Positions 46,433 to 54,549 of a stretch of DNA of 64,000 nt are shown piece by piece. The position numbers were made by a program, and so were the translations under genes. The stretch's first letter is position 1. The number at the start of each line of letters is the position of its first letter. Under the pieces are notes generated by a model. The model searched no databases and was not told where the DNA came from. It worked only from the letters and a program-made list of their open reading frames with translations. Origin of the DNA: Nitrospira sp. UBA6493 (lineage in GTDB: Bacteria > Nitrospirota > Nitrospiria > Nitrospirales > Nitrospiraceae); contig DJMJ01000028.1 of NCBI GenBank assembly GCA_002435325.1, positions 16,949-80,948 of the forward strand, read 5' to 3'.

Positions 46433-47113
46433 CTAGGCATTCTGGATCATCGAGTGCGAACGAACGTTCTTCAGATACCACGCGACAGCTTCCGTCCGCC
46501 GGCGGACCTGCAACTTGTCGAAAATATGGGCCAGATAGTTCTTGACCGTTTTGTCGCTGAGTCTCAAGTTTATGGCAATTTCTTTGTTGGTTTTTCCCTC
46601 GGCGAGCAGGGGAAGAATCGCGCGTTCCTGGGGCGAAAGTTGGGCCAGGCCCTGCGGGGGGGCCGTCTGGCCGGGTTTCCCTTGGTGGCGAATCCAGGTC
46701 AGCGTTTGTTGCGCGACACGCGGGTCAAGGTAGCTTTGGCCACCGGCCACGGTCCGAATGGCCGCAGTGAGATCGTGGGCGCGGACGTCTTTTAAAAGAT
46801 AGCCATGCGCTCCGCTTCGTACAGCCCCCACGACCATCGCTTCATCCGCAAAGCTGGTCAACATCAGCACGCGGGTGTCGGGGGAAAGCTCAAGCAGTTG
46901 GCCGCAGGTTTCCGGGCCCGTTCCATCAGGCAATTTCATATCCAAAAGAACAACGTGCGGACGAAGCCTGGCCGTTTCGGTTAGTGCGGCGGCGACAGTC
47001 GAGGCTTCCCCCACAATGTGCAGGTCCTTTTCAAGGCTCAGCAGAGTCCGGAGGCCCTGACGCACGACTTCATGATCGTCAATGAGAAGAATGGTGATGG
47101 GCGTCTTTTTCAT
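46433..47113 (-). CDS. NarL-type response regulator
   Basis: A 226-residue regulator with acidic pair in LLIDDHEVVRQG, phospho-acceptor D58 in HVVLLDMKLPDGTG, and the LuxR helix-turn-helix LSPQERAILPLLAEGKTNKEIAINLRLSDKTVKNYLAHIFDKL. It starts inside the last codons of the soluble kinase gene (four-base overlap), so these two are a second two-component pair paralogous to the first. The upstream kinase begins near the luxI promoter region. Confidence 0.93.
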   Translation of the reverse strand: MKKTPITILLIDDHEVVRQGLRTLLSLEKDLHIVGEASTVAAALTETARLRPHVVLLDMKLPDGTGPETCGQLLELSPDTRVLMLTSFADEAMVVGAVRSGAHGYLLKDVRAHDLTAAIRTVAGGQSYLDPRVAQQTLTWIRHQGKPGQTAPPQGLAQLSPQERAILPLLAEGKTNKEIAINLRLSDKTVKNYLAHIFDKLQVRRRTEAVAWYLKNVRSHSMIQNA

Positions 47114-47925
47114 AGAGGTGTCAGTACAGGTTCTAAAAGCAGTTCAGCGGTCAAGCAGGTTCCCCCGTCAGGTTTTGACTGGATGTGTAACGTGCCGCCA
47201 AGTTTTCTTGTGCGGGTTTCTATATTGGTCAGCCCGTAGCCTTTGCGGGAAAGCGTCGTAGGAGAGAAGCCGATTCCGTTGTCGCGGATCGTAAGGCGCA
47301 GGCGGGTGCCGCGGAGGCGGAGCGAGATGGACGCCTGTGTCGCTTGCGCATGGCGGACGCAATTACTCAGAGCCTCGCGGACGATGTGAAGGATGTCTCG
47401 TTCTTCCTCCATGGTCAGCAGATCCATCGCGCTCGGCTGGAGATCCAGCGTGATGGTCATGCTTCCGACGTGTTCGTACGTATGCTGGAGATTGACCAGT
47501 TCTTCTGCCAAGTCAAAGCTCTGGATCCTGCCGTCTTTAAGCCGATGGATCGTGCCGCGCACGTCATGGATCAACCGGTTGAGTTGCTCAATCGCATGAG
47601 TGCGGGCCTGAGTGGCGTCCGGCGGCAGTGGCGGGCTGATCTTTCCGGCCGTTTCCAGGCTGAGGCCGATGGCATAGAGCGATTGGAGCACCGAGTCGTG
47701 CAGGTCGCGGCCCATCCGTTCCCGATCCTCCAGGAGCATGCTCAGGCGTTCTTCCATAGAAACGAGTGAAACGGAAATCGAGTCGTCCAAATGGTGCGCA
47801 TTTCCCATGGCTCTGGCGTTGGGATTGTGGCGCGAAGGAGGAGCGGCAGAATGACGCTGCACGGAGTGGGGCGCGACCGGTCTCCCGCCATTGATCACAA
47901 AAAAAGCTTGCCTGTCTCGATTCAT
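47110..47925 (-). CDS. soluble HisKA_3 sensor kinase without sensor domain
   Basis: From the ATG at 47925 (GAGG six bases upstream; TTG at 47931 also possible) the protein is 271 residues. About 75 N-terminal residues lack a recognisable sensor. Then come the phospho-acceptor segment MGRDLHDSVLQSLYAIGLSL, the N-box REALSNCVRHAQATQ, and G-boxes IRDNGIGFSP and KGYGLTNIETR. It is a NarX/DegS-type kinase core that perhaps takes its signal from another protein. Its promoter region is shared, divergently, with luxI, and includes the lux box. Confidence 0.88.
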   Translation of the reverse strand: MNRDRQAFFVINGGRPVAPHSVQRHSAAPPSRHNPNARAMGNAHHLDDSISVSLVSMEERLSMLLEDRERMGRDLHDSVLQSLYAIGLSLETAGKISPPLPPDATQARTHAIEQLNRLIHDVRGTIHRLKDGRIQSFDLAEELVNLQHTYEHVGSMTITLDLQPSAMDLLTMEEERDILHIVREALSNCVRHAQATQASISLRLRGTRLRLTIRDNGIGFSPTTLSRKGYGLTNIETRTRKLGGTLHIQSKPDGGTCLTAELLLEPVLTPL

Positions 47926-48009
47926 ATCCAACCTCGCTCCAGTGAAAATCTTTTCCCATGAAGGCCTGCGCCAGATGAGTCCACCCTAACGGGAGTGCCG
48001 TGAATTGTC

Positions 48010-48029
48010 ACCTGGCGGATCCGCCAGGT
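48010..48029 (+). promoter_or_regulatory. lux box, LuxR operator of luxI
   Basis: ACCTGGCGGATCCGCCAGGT is a perfect 20-bp palindrome with the lux-box outer half-sites ACCTG and CAGGT and the central A-T at the same spacing as the Vibrio fischeri lux box. Symmetry extends to 26 bp (48007-48032), and GAATT/AATTC arms flank it out to 48002-48038. If a LuxR dimer binds at the usual position near -42.5, transcription would begin near 48062 with TATCGT (48053-48058) as a -10 element. The palindrome lies inside the open frame upstream of luxI but before its ribosome-binding site. It is also about 85 bp upstream of the divergent kinase. Confidence 0.82.
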
Positions 48030-48104
48030 GACCAATTCATGTACTCCCGCCATATCGTGCAGCTACACGAATGCCTCAAGCGAGGCCTAACAGGGGAGGA
48101 CGAT

Positions 48105-48821
48105 ATGGGAGAGTTGAGAGACATTGCATTTCGAGAAGAGGATTGTGTCGTCAAAACATTGCATGGTCCTGAACTTGAACAGTCTTATAGGCTTAGGCAT
48201 CAGGTGTTTGCGGAATCCTTGCGATGGGTGTCCCCGTCGAGTGATGGGAAAGAGATTGATCTGTACGATGTTTGGGGGACTACGATCGGCTTAATTCGCG
48301 ATGACGGAATGATCCTCGGCATGGCCAGATTGCTCCCTTCGACAGGGCCATTTATGCTGGAACATGATCTTGCCGCACTCCTTCCTCCAGGCCATCGGGT
48401 GAGAAAGACCTCAGATACCGCCGAAATCACCCGTCTGGCGGTTGCGCCGGGAATTCACGACAAAGGACTTTCGGCCAAGATCATGCTTGCAGTGTTGAAA
48501 GGCGTGTACCAGTGGGCGGTTGAGAACAACGTTCGGTACTACTATCTGGAGGTGGAGCATCGATTTCTCAGGGTATTGCGCGTGTTGGGGTTCCCATGTG
48601 AGCCGTTGGGCGCGCCGGTCTCGCTTCCGCCGGCAGGGGCGAGTTCAGTGGCCGCATTATATGACATGGTGCAGTTTGATGAGAATAATGCTCGTAAGCG
48701 TCCGGATTTTTTCCGATGGATGTCGACCATTCACACGATGGAAGGTGTCGTGCTGGAAGGGCGTCACGCATTGGCTTGTGCGAATCAGGATCTGGTGGAA
48801 GCCGGTACACCTGGCGGATAA
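48105..48821 (+). CDS. luxI: LuxI-type acyl-homoserine lactone synthase
   Basis: A 238-residue autoinducer synthase that joins an acyl group from acyl-ACP (or acyl-CoA) to SAM. The conserved LuxI residues appear in spacing: R31 and F35 in YRLRHQVF, W41, D52 and D55 in EIDLYD, R75 in MARLLPS, F83, then E107 and R110 in AEITRLAV. The ATG at 48105 is chosen because AGGGGAGGA (48092-48100) lies just upstream; the frame is open to 48000 but the lux box lies in that part. It probably makes a medium or long-chain AHL, inferred from the FadL neighbour. The convergent luxR gene is frameshifted. Confidence 0.88.
   Translation: MGELRDIAFREEDCVVKTLHGPELEQSYRLRHQVFAESLRWVSPSSDGKEIDLYDVWGTTIGLIRDDGMILGMARLLPSTGPFMLEHDLAALLPPGHRVRKTSDTAEITRLAVAPGIHDKGLSAKIMLAVLKGVYQWAVENNVRYYYLEVEHRFLRVLRVLGFPCEPLGAPVSLPPAGASSVAALYDMVQFDENNARKRPDFFRWMSTIHTMEGVVLEGRHALACANQDLVEAGTPGG
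48808..48819 (+). promoter_or_regulatory. lux-box half-site copy at luxI 3' end
   Basis: CACCTGGCGGAT repeats exactly 12 bases of the lux box (48009-48020). It lies within the last codons of luxI, and the complementary right arm is missing. Binding of LuxR is doubtful; the match may be accidental or mark past duplication. Confidence 0.25.
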
Positions 48822-48869
48822 TTGATACCAGTCCGAGGTCTGAACGTGGGACGCTAGTGGCGGCAGCGG

Positions 48870-49669
48870 TTAGACGACATTGGGGAGTCCGTGCTCAATG
48901 GCGGTCGCAAAGGCTTGCGATCGGGATGTCACGTCGAGTTTTGAGAAGATGCTTCCCACGTGAAACCGGATAGTCCTTTCGGTGATGCCAAGAATTTGAC
49001 CGATTTCTCCGTTGGTTTTCCCGTTTTTCATCCAATTCAAGATCGTCATTTCACGCAGCGTTAATTCCCGGACGCATTGATCAAGGGCTTGAGAATGGGG
49101 GGGAGCGGTCCGAAGCAGCGCAAGATGAACATGGTAGCCGAAATACTCGATCAATTGCAGGTATCGTTCGGCATCAACAGATTCCGCCGAGGCGAATGAA
49201 CAGAAGGTGGCGATGCCGCAGGCCGGGTCGATGGATCCGGTCGTAATGCCGTCACTCAGCCCGAATTCTTTGGCTGCTTCAATGAACTCACGTTGTTTCT
49301 CCCAGGCGTCGGCGTCGTATGTTTTGCCCAGTGCTGCGTATCTGGTTTCTGCAACGCGGTTTGGAATACAGGGTCGACGTCGAAATAGCCCTTTTGCCAG
49401 TAGAGGCGCAGCCATTCTTCTGGGTAGCTGGCATTAAGGACATTTGTGAAGCCTTCGAAGGTACCTGTGGGCCCCAATCGCGCCAATCCGCCGATCACTC
49501 TCGTAAATGGAAAGAGGCTCTGAAATCGAACGAGGACCGATTTCACGTCATCGACATTATACGATTCCGCAGTGTAGTGGAGCAGTTCGATGAAGCCTTC
49601 ACACTCGGATTTTGAGAGACGAATGAATAGCTCTCGCGGAAAGGGACGTTTGTTCCGAGCGTAAGCCAT
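48870..49669 (-). pseudogene. luxR: LuxR-type AHL receptor, frameshifted
   Basis: Two reading frames together give one LuxR protein. The first, starting at ATG 49669 (AGGAAGG upstream), holds the autoinducer-binding domain with EEWLRLYWQKGYFDVDPVF and reaches KPDTQHWAK. The second frame, to the stop at 48870, continues TYDADAWEKQREFIEAAKEF and ends with the LuxR helix-turn-helix LTLREMTILNWMKNGKTNGE and TERTIRFHVGSIFSKLDVTS. A single base is missing in the run of four A residues on the coding strand (49322-49325 on this strand); five would restore WAK-TYDADAW. Either the receptor is inactivated, or the shift is a sequencing error or is read through. It is convergent with luxI. Confidence 0.85.
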
Positions 49670-49742
49670 TAGTCCTTCCTAATCGGATGATAACCAAAGC
49701 CTAGCATGGGTGAGAAGGGAAGAACAATGGGGAAGGAGGGGC

Positions 49743-49771
49743 TTGTGAGGCTATTGGGTAAGAGATATAAG
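49743..49771 (+). promoter_or_regulatory. sigma-70-like promoter of fadL
   Basis: TTGTGA (49743-49748) and TATAAG (49766-49771) are spaced by exactly 17 bp and match the consensus at four and five of six positions. Transcription would begin near 49778, giving a 5' leader of about 60 bases. The surrounding inverted pair AGCCTAGC (49698-49705) and GCTAGGCT (49773-49780) flanks the promoter and could bind a regulator. Confidence 0.5.
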
Positions 49772-49836
49772 AGCTAGGCTAGGGCCAACAATTCTAGTGC
49801 TGAGCGAAATATGCCGAAAGCCCAAGGGGGCCGGAT

Positions 49837-51228
49837 ATGAGCATTGTCAGCGATCGCCCGGTGTATCAGGTGGGATATGGGATTGCGCTCTTACTTCTGA
49901 GCGCAATGTGGCTCAGCTCCCCCCATGTGGTCCTCGCACAAGCTCTGCGATTTCAACCGCAGGGGGCCAACGCGGTTGGCCAAGGGAATGCCTTTTCCGC
50001 GCAGGCCGATGACGCGACGGCCATTCATTACAATCCCGCCGGTCTGACCCAGGTTGAGGGTGTGCAGGCGATCTTTGGCACTGTCCTATTGGGCGGATCA
50101 ATCAAGCATAAAGCGTTGTCCGGAGTAGATACGCGCGGTGACTTTGGCGGGAGTGCGGTCTTTCCACCGCCGAGCCATACCTATTTGAGTGCCAACTTGG
50201 GCACATTGGGGGTCACCAGTCTATCGCGGGTGACGCTGGGGCTCGGACTGACCTGCCCTTTCGGATTGAATACGCGCTATCCGGTCGATGGTCCATTCAA
50301 TACGGCCGTGACTTCCGCGACCCTTCCTTTGATCGATATCAAACCGACGGTGGCCTACAAAGTGACGGACGATCTGTCTATCGGGCTTGGGGCCGATATC
50401 TATACTTTCGCCGGTTTTCTGGGAGAAGGCCAGGCCGAACAGCATCAAGGGAGTGCGGGGATCTATGGTATTCCGGCCGGCGCTTCGATGGAACTCAACG
50501 GGAAGGGAACGGGTGTGGGGATGAACGCCAGTCTCAGGTATGTCCCGATCAAAAACAATGAAGGCAACCCTCTCGCATCGATCGGCCTGGTCTATCGGAG
50601 CCAGGCGGTGCTCCCGTTGCATGGCGCTTTGCTGGTGAATGACGCGAAAGTCGCTGAGGCGTCTACAAGCCTCGCTCTCCCGCCAATCTATACCGCGGCG
50701 GTGGCAGTCTGGCCGGTACGGACCAGCGATCGAGAATGGAAATTGGAATTGGATGTTGATTTTGTTGTTTGGAAATCCAACAAGCAGAACGACATTTCCC
50801 TCTCGAACGGCCTTACGCTGCCACAGCCGCAGCAGTGGAAGACCGTCCAGGTCGTGGCGATTGGGACGGAGTACAAGTGGCTCAATCCCGCGTGGTTGCC
50901 CTATTGGGATGTAGCCGCGAGGGCGGGCTATACCAGGACCGAAAATCCTGTGCCGGATCTGACTTTCAACCCGGCGACCATTTCGTTGTCATCCAACACA
51001 CTCTCACTTGGGGCGGGGTTCCTGTGCAGGAAGGGTGGCCAGTTTCTTGGAGTTGTTCCCTGCGGAGTCGAGTCGGCTTTGTGGCCCAAGGCCATGGGAA
51101 TTGATATCGCCTATCAGGAATGGTTTTACGAGCCGCATACGGTGGCTGGAAATCAAAACCCCACGGTCAACGGAACCTACCACGCCTTTGTCCATCTAGG
51201 GATATTTAGCTTCAAATTCCTCTTTTGA
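49837..51228 (+). CDS. FadL-type outer-membrane hydrophobic transporter
   Basis: A 463-residue outer-membrane protein with a signal peptide (ending near ALA-QALRF). The N-terminal hatch signature FQPQGANAVGQGNAFSAQAD then ATAIHYNPAGLTQVEG is typical of FadL/TodX/OMPP1 porins. The remainder is the 14-strand beta barrel, ending in the aromatic FSFKFLF. It imports hydrophobic molecules such as long-chain fatty acids by lateral diffusion. Adjacent luxI and luxR suggest it might help uptake of long-chain AHL, as proposed for a rhizobial FadL. Promoter at 49743-49771. Confidence 0.9.
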   Translation: MSIVSDRPVYQVGYGIALLLLSAMWLSSPHVVLAQALRFQPQGANAVGQGNAFSAQADDATAIHYNPAGLTQVEGVQAIFGTVLLGGSIKHKALSGVDTRGDFGGSAVFPPPSHTYLSANLGTLGVTSLSRVTLGLGLTCPFGLNTRYPVDGPFNTAVTSATLPLIDIKPTVAYKVTDDLSIGLGADIYTFAGFLGEGQAEQHQGSAGIYGIPAGASMELNGKGTGVGMNASLRYVPIKNNEGNPLASIGLVYRSQAVLPLHGALLVNDAKVAEASTSLALPPIYTAAVAVWPVRTSDREWKLELDVDFVVWKSNKQNDISLSNGLTLPQPQQWKTVQVVAIGTEYKWLNPAWLPYWDVAARAGYTRTENPVPDLTFNPATISLSSNTLSLGAGFLCRKGGQFLGVVPCGVESALWPKAMGIDIAYQEWFYEPHTVAGNQNPTVNGTYHAFVHLGIFSFKFLF

Positions 51229-51241
51229 TTTTACACGACGA

Positions 51242-53047
51242 TCAGGTGAGGGCTTTGCGGAGGGCCGCGATGGTGGCAGCGTCGAGGCCGGCCTCCGTGA
51301 GGGTACTGTCGCTGGCCGCAGCCAGCGCATCTACGCTTCCGAACTGTTTCAGCAATGTAGTCCGCTTGATTTCGCCGATCCCGATGATCTGATCCAGTTT
51401 TGAAGTGATGAGGGCTTTGCCACGGAGCTTGCGATGGTAGCCAAGGGCAAACCGGTGAGCTTCGTCCCGGATGCGTTGGACCAGGTGTGTCGCGGGCGCA
51501 TTCGGCCTGAGGAGGATGGGATTCTTCCTGCCCGGCAGAAAGATGCGCTCCTCTTTTTCGCCTCGCGCCTTGGCCAGGCCCATGATCGCCTGGTCGCGAT
51601 GATCGACCTGTTTCAGCCCTTCCATTGCGGCGGCCAGCTGTCCGAGGCCTCCGTCGATCAGAATCAAATCAGGGCGGGTGAGATCCTCCGATGCTCCATA
51701 CCGCCGCGCGACGACTTCCTGCATGCTCGCGAAGTCGTTGGCCCCGATCACCGTCTGGATTTTGAATCGCCGGTAATCCGCCTTCTTCATCTGGCCGTCT
51801 TCCCACACGACCATTGAGGCGACGGACTGATTCCCCATGGTGTTGGAGATGTCGAATCCTTCGATGCGCCGAGGAGCCTTGTCGAGATGGAGCAACCGTT
51901 TCAGGTCTTCGACGGCCTGCCGGTCGAGGGCCTCGTCTCTTAGATGGTCTGCTACGGCCGCGGCGGCATTTTCCTCCGCCAGCAACACCAACTGATGTTT
52001 TGTGCCGCGCTCGGGAGCGAGGACTTTCACGCCGGCCCCCCGTTTGTCGCTGAGCCATTGCTCGATCAGTTCGGTGTCGGCGAGGGTTGTGGGAATCAGG
52101 AGTTCTTTAGGCGGCTGGCCGTCTTTATTGTAGAACTGCTCGATCGCGGACCGGACCAGGTCCTCGTCGTTCACATCGGCAGATTGGGGCCAGAAGAAAT
52201 CCTTTCGTCCGATCAAGAGTCCGCCGCGCACAAAGAGTAATTGCAGATCCACGGCGGTGCCTTGTCTGGCGAGGCCGATGACGTCCTGATCGGTCGAGGT
52301 CGTCTGGGTAATGCGCTGTTTTTCCAGCGTGCGTTCGATCTTGAAAAGCCGGTCTCGAACCCTCGAGGCTTCTTCGAACTCCTCCCGGTCGGCGGCGGCT
52401 TCCATGGCTGCCCGCAATTCGTCCAGCAGTTCCCGATCGCGCCCTTCCAGAAACTGCCGAACCTGGCTGACAATCTTGTGATACTCCTCCTGCGATTGGT
52501 TGCCCGTGCAGGGAGCCATGCAGCGCTTGATTTCAAATTCCAAACAGGCTCGATCTGCTGTGCCGTCGATGTCGATGGTGCAGGTCGCCAGCGGAAAGGC
52601 TTTCTTAATGACCTTCAGTGTTTCGCGGAGCGCACCGGCCGGCGTGTAGGGGCCATAGTAGAGGGCGCCGTCTTTCTGGACTCGCCGGACAATCGACAGG
52701 CGAGGGAAGCGCTCTTTGACCGGCAGGCGAAGATAGGGATACTGCTTGTCGTCACGCAACACGATGTTGAATCGGGGCCGGTGTCGCTTGATCAGATTGC
52801 TTTCGAGGATGAGGGCTTCGAGCTCCGAGCGGGTAACGATGGTTTCCAGATCAACAATGTGGTTGACGAGCAGCATTGTCTTGGGGCTGTGGTCGGCGCC
52901 ACGTTGAAAGTATGAGCGGACACGGTCGGCCAGTGACGCGGCCTTGCCCACGTAGAGGTAGTCGCCAGCCTGGCCCTTGAAAAGATAGACGCCGGGATTA
53001 GGCGGCAAGTGGTCGAGTTTTGACTGGAGAACCGGCGAAGTGTCCAT
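51242..53047 (-). CDS. uvrC: excinuclease ABC subunit C
   Basis: A 601-residue dual nuclease of nucleotide-excision repair. The N-terminal GIY-YIG domain has PGVYLFKGQAGDYLYVGKAA and the later Arg in LADRVRSYF, responsible for the 3' cut. The UVR helix-hairpin is DREEFEEASRVRDRLFKIE. The RNase H-like domain (RIEGFDISNTMGNQSVASMV and PDLILIDGGLGQLAAA) makes the 5' cut. The C-terminal HhH motifs are in QIIGIGEIKRTTLLKQFGSV. All catalytic positions appear intact. It works with UvrA at 35 kb. Confidence 0.95.
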   Translation of the reverse strand: MDTSPVLQSKLDHLPPNPGVYLFKGQAGDYLYVGKAASLADRVRSYFQRGADHSPKTMLLVNHIVDLETIVTRSELEALILESNLIKRHRPRFNIVLRDDKQYPYLRLPVKERFPRLSIVRRVQKDGALYYGPYTPAGALRETLKVIKKAFPLATCTIDIDGTADRACLEFEIKRCMAPCTGNQSQEEYHKIVSQVRQFLEGRDRELLDELRAAMEAAADREEFEEASRVRDRLFKIERTLEKQRITQTTSTDQDVIGLARQGTAVDLQLLFVRGGLLIGRKDFFWPQSADVNDEDLVRSAIEQFYNKDGQPPKELLIPTTLADTELIEQWLSDKRGAGVKVLAPERGTKHQLVLLAEENAAAAVADHLRDEALDRQAVEDLKRLLHLDKAPRRIEGFDISNTMGNQSVASMVVWEDGQMKKADYRRFKIQTVIGANDFASMQEVVARRYGASEDLTRPDLILIDGGLGQLAAAMEGLKQVDHRDQAIMGLAKARGEKEERIFLPGRKNPILLRPNAPATHLVQRIRDEAHRFALGYHRKLRGKALITSKLDQIIGIGEIKRTTLLKQFGSVDALAAASDSTLTEAGLDAATIAALRKALT

Positions 53048-53175
53048 AAAGCTGTCAGCCTTTAGCTCCTAGCGATCAGCCAACGCCAATCGCTCTGAAT
53101 TATAACTGTTCTGTGGCCTGGAGGTTGGATGGGCAACTAGGCCAGGTCATCACGCTGATGGCTGACAGCTGATTG
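53046..53175. repeat. short CAGC/TCAGC-rich repeats between uvrC and dapF
   Basis: AGCTGTCAGCCTTTAGC (53049-53065) is followed about 100 bases later by GATGGCTGACAGCTGATT (53157-53174), an imperfect inverted pair in the gap between uvrC and the dapF-like gene. The related heptad array CTATCAGCTTTCAGCCATCA lies at 54550-54569. These look like dispersed short intergenic repeats, probably structural rather than coding. Confidence 0.5.
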
Positions 53176-53180
53176 CGTAT

Positions 53181-54050
53181 TTACCGGAGCCCGCGCAGAA
53201 ATGAGGGGCTCAAGCTTCCCCGCGCCACTTCGGCCACGGGACCTTTCATCGTCAGGCTGAAGTCTGGCGCGACCTCGATGTTGAGCTGGCCGCCCGGCAT
53301 CTTCACTGTGACCGGACTCTTGACCAGTCCCAGGCGCACCGCCGCGCTCGCGGCCGCGCAGGAGGACGAACCGGAGGCTTGCGTTTCCCCGGCCCCGCGT
53401 TCCCAAATCAGGATGAAGATTTCCTTGGGCCCGGTCGGGATGGCCAATTGCACATTCGTCCGCTTGGGGAAGAGGGGATGGTTTTCCAAGGCCGGCCCGA
53501 GCTTCAGCAGCTCTTCGCGCGACCAGGATTCTCCAGATTGCTTGAAGACGACGCAATGGGGATTGCCGACACTGACGCCGGTGAACAGGAGCGACTGTCC
53601 GGCTGCGTCGATCGGTTGCTGGATCAATTCCGGCACGACGAGCGTGCAAGGAAGCGCCGCCGGTTTGAACGTAGCCTGGCCCATTTCGACCGTGACGGCG
53701 CTGGCGTCACCATGGCGATCCACATGCAGATCGATCGTGACGAGGCCGCCTTTGGTGTCCACCGTGAAATGCTTTTTCTTGGTTTTGCCCGTCGCATGGA
53801 GGTAGCGGGCAAAGATGCGCAGCCCGTTGCCTGATTTCTCTGCTTCGCTGCCGTCCGGGTTGTAGATGCGCAGGCCGAAGTCGGCCTGCCTGGTCGGGAC
53901 GAGCGCGAGAATGCCGTCACTGCCCAGGCCCCAATTGCGATCGCAGACGGCTTTGATATTTTTCGGTGTAAGTTTGAACGTAAGGTCCTTGGGGTCCATC
54001 ACGATGTAGTCGTTGCCCAGGCCATGGCCGCGGAAAAACCCGTTCTTCAT
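53181..54050 (-). CDS. dapF: diaminopimelate epimerase homologue with Ser/Ser active site
   Basis: A 289-residue protein with clear DapF structure: GHGLGNDYIVMD at the N-terminus, then IYNPDGSEAEKSGNGLRIFA, VSVGNPHCVVF, and WERGAGETQASGSSSCAAAS. In normal DapF the two catalytic cysteines lie in CGNG and ACGT; here they are Ser73 (TCA) and Ser226 (TCC). All other landmarks remain, including the N-terminal Asn. Standard DapF interconverts LL- and meso-diaminopimelate for lysine and peptidoglycan. The Ser/Ser version either works differently, for example as a dehydratase or slow epimerase, or is a paralogue of unknown role. It stands alone. Confidence 0.88.
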   Translation of the reverse strand: MKNGFFRGHGLGNDYIVMDPKDLTFKLTPKNIKAVCDRNWGLGSDGILALVPTRQADFGLRIYNPDGSEAEKSGNGLRIFARYLHATGKTKKKHFTVDTKGGLVTIDLHVDRHGDASAVTVEMGQATFKPAALPCTLVVPELIQQPIDAAGQSLLFTGVSVGNPHCVVFKQSGESWSREELLKLGPALENHPLFPKRTNVQLAIPTGPKEIFILIWERGAGETQASGSSSCAAASAAVRLGLVKSPVTVKMPGGQLNIEVAPDFSLTMKGPVAEVARGSLSPSFLRGLR

Positions 54051-54131
54051 ACCAGTCTCCTTCAGGGTGAAGCGATGCTGTCAGGCGTCGAAGGTAGCAT
54101 GAAGCCAATCGGCAGGAAAAGAGGGTGATGA

Positions 54132-54530
54132 TCAAACGATCGTCACGCCGTGCGGCCGTTCGATCAACTCGATCTCATAGCCGTCTGGGGCATCGATGAA
54201 AATGAAGCGGCTGCCGGAGGAGGTCTGTGTGGGACCGTCCGTGATCTTCACGCCCTTGGCAGTCAAAGAAGCTATGGTGTCATCGAGGTTCTCCACCTGA
54301 AAGGCGAGATGGACGAGGTCTTCCTGGACTTTCACTGGCCCGCTCGGGGGAAAGCTGGTCAGTTCGATCAACTCGTCGCTGTTGGGAACTTTCAGAAAGG
54401 CGAGCTGTGATCCGCGCGGCGAGGTTTTGCGTTCCACCACTTCAAGACCCAACACATTCGTATAGAACCGGATCGTCTGGTCCAGATCGCTGACACGCAT
54501 GCGGGTGTGGAGGAGCTTGGTGACGATCAT
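54132..54530 (-). CDS. gloA: lactoylglutathione lyase (glyoxalase I)
   Basis: A 132-residue VOC-fold enzyme converting the methylglyoxal hemithioacetal to S-lactoylglutathione. KLLHTRMRVSDLDQTIRFYT gives the first metal ligand (His) and a typical start; VLGLEVVERKTSPRG and FLKVPNSDELIELTSFPPSG contain the first Glu. HLAFQVENLDD gives the second His, and FIDAPDGYEIELIERP gives the last Glu. Dimer assembly is usual. It is 81 bases downstream of the dapF-like start region, on the same strand. Other VOC members cannot be entirely excluded. Confidence 0.88.
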   Translation of the reverse strand: MIVTKLLHTRMRVSDLDQTIRFYTNVLGLEVVERKTSPRGSQLAFLKVPNSDELIELTSFPPSGPVKVQEDLVHLAFQVENLDDTIASLTAKGVKITDGPTQTSSGSRFIFIDAPDGYEIELIERPHGVTIV

Positions 54531-54549
54531 GGGGCCTATTATAAGCCGT

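Noticed and set aside
48000..48104. GTG at 48000 or ATG at 48039 as the luxI start
   Set aside because: The GTG extension would encode the lux box itself; AGGGGAGGA upstream of 48105 gives a far better start.
53181..54050. Serines in DapF as a frameshift or misread artefact
   Set aside because: Both codons sit in unbroken, correctly framed motifs, and each would need a specific substitution to be a Cys codon.
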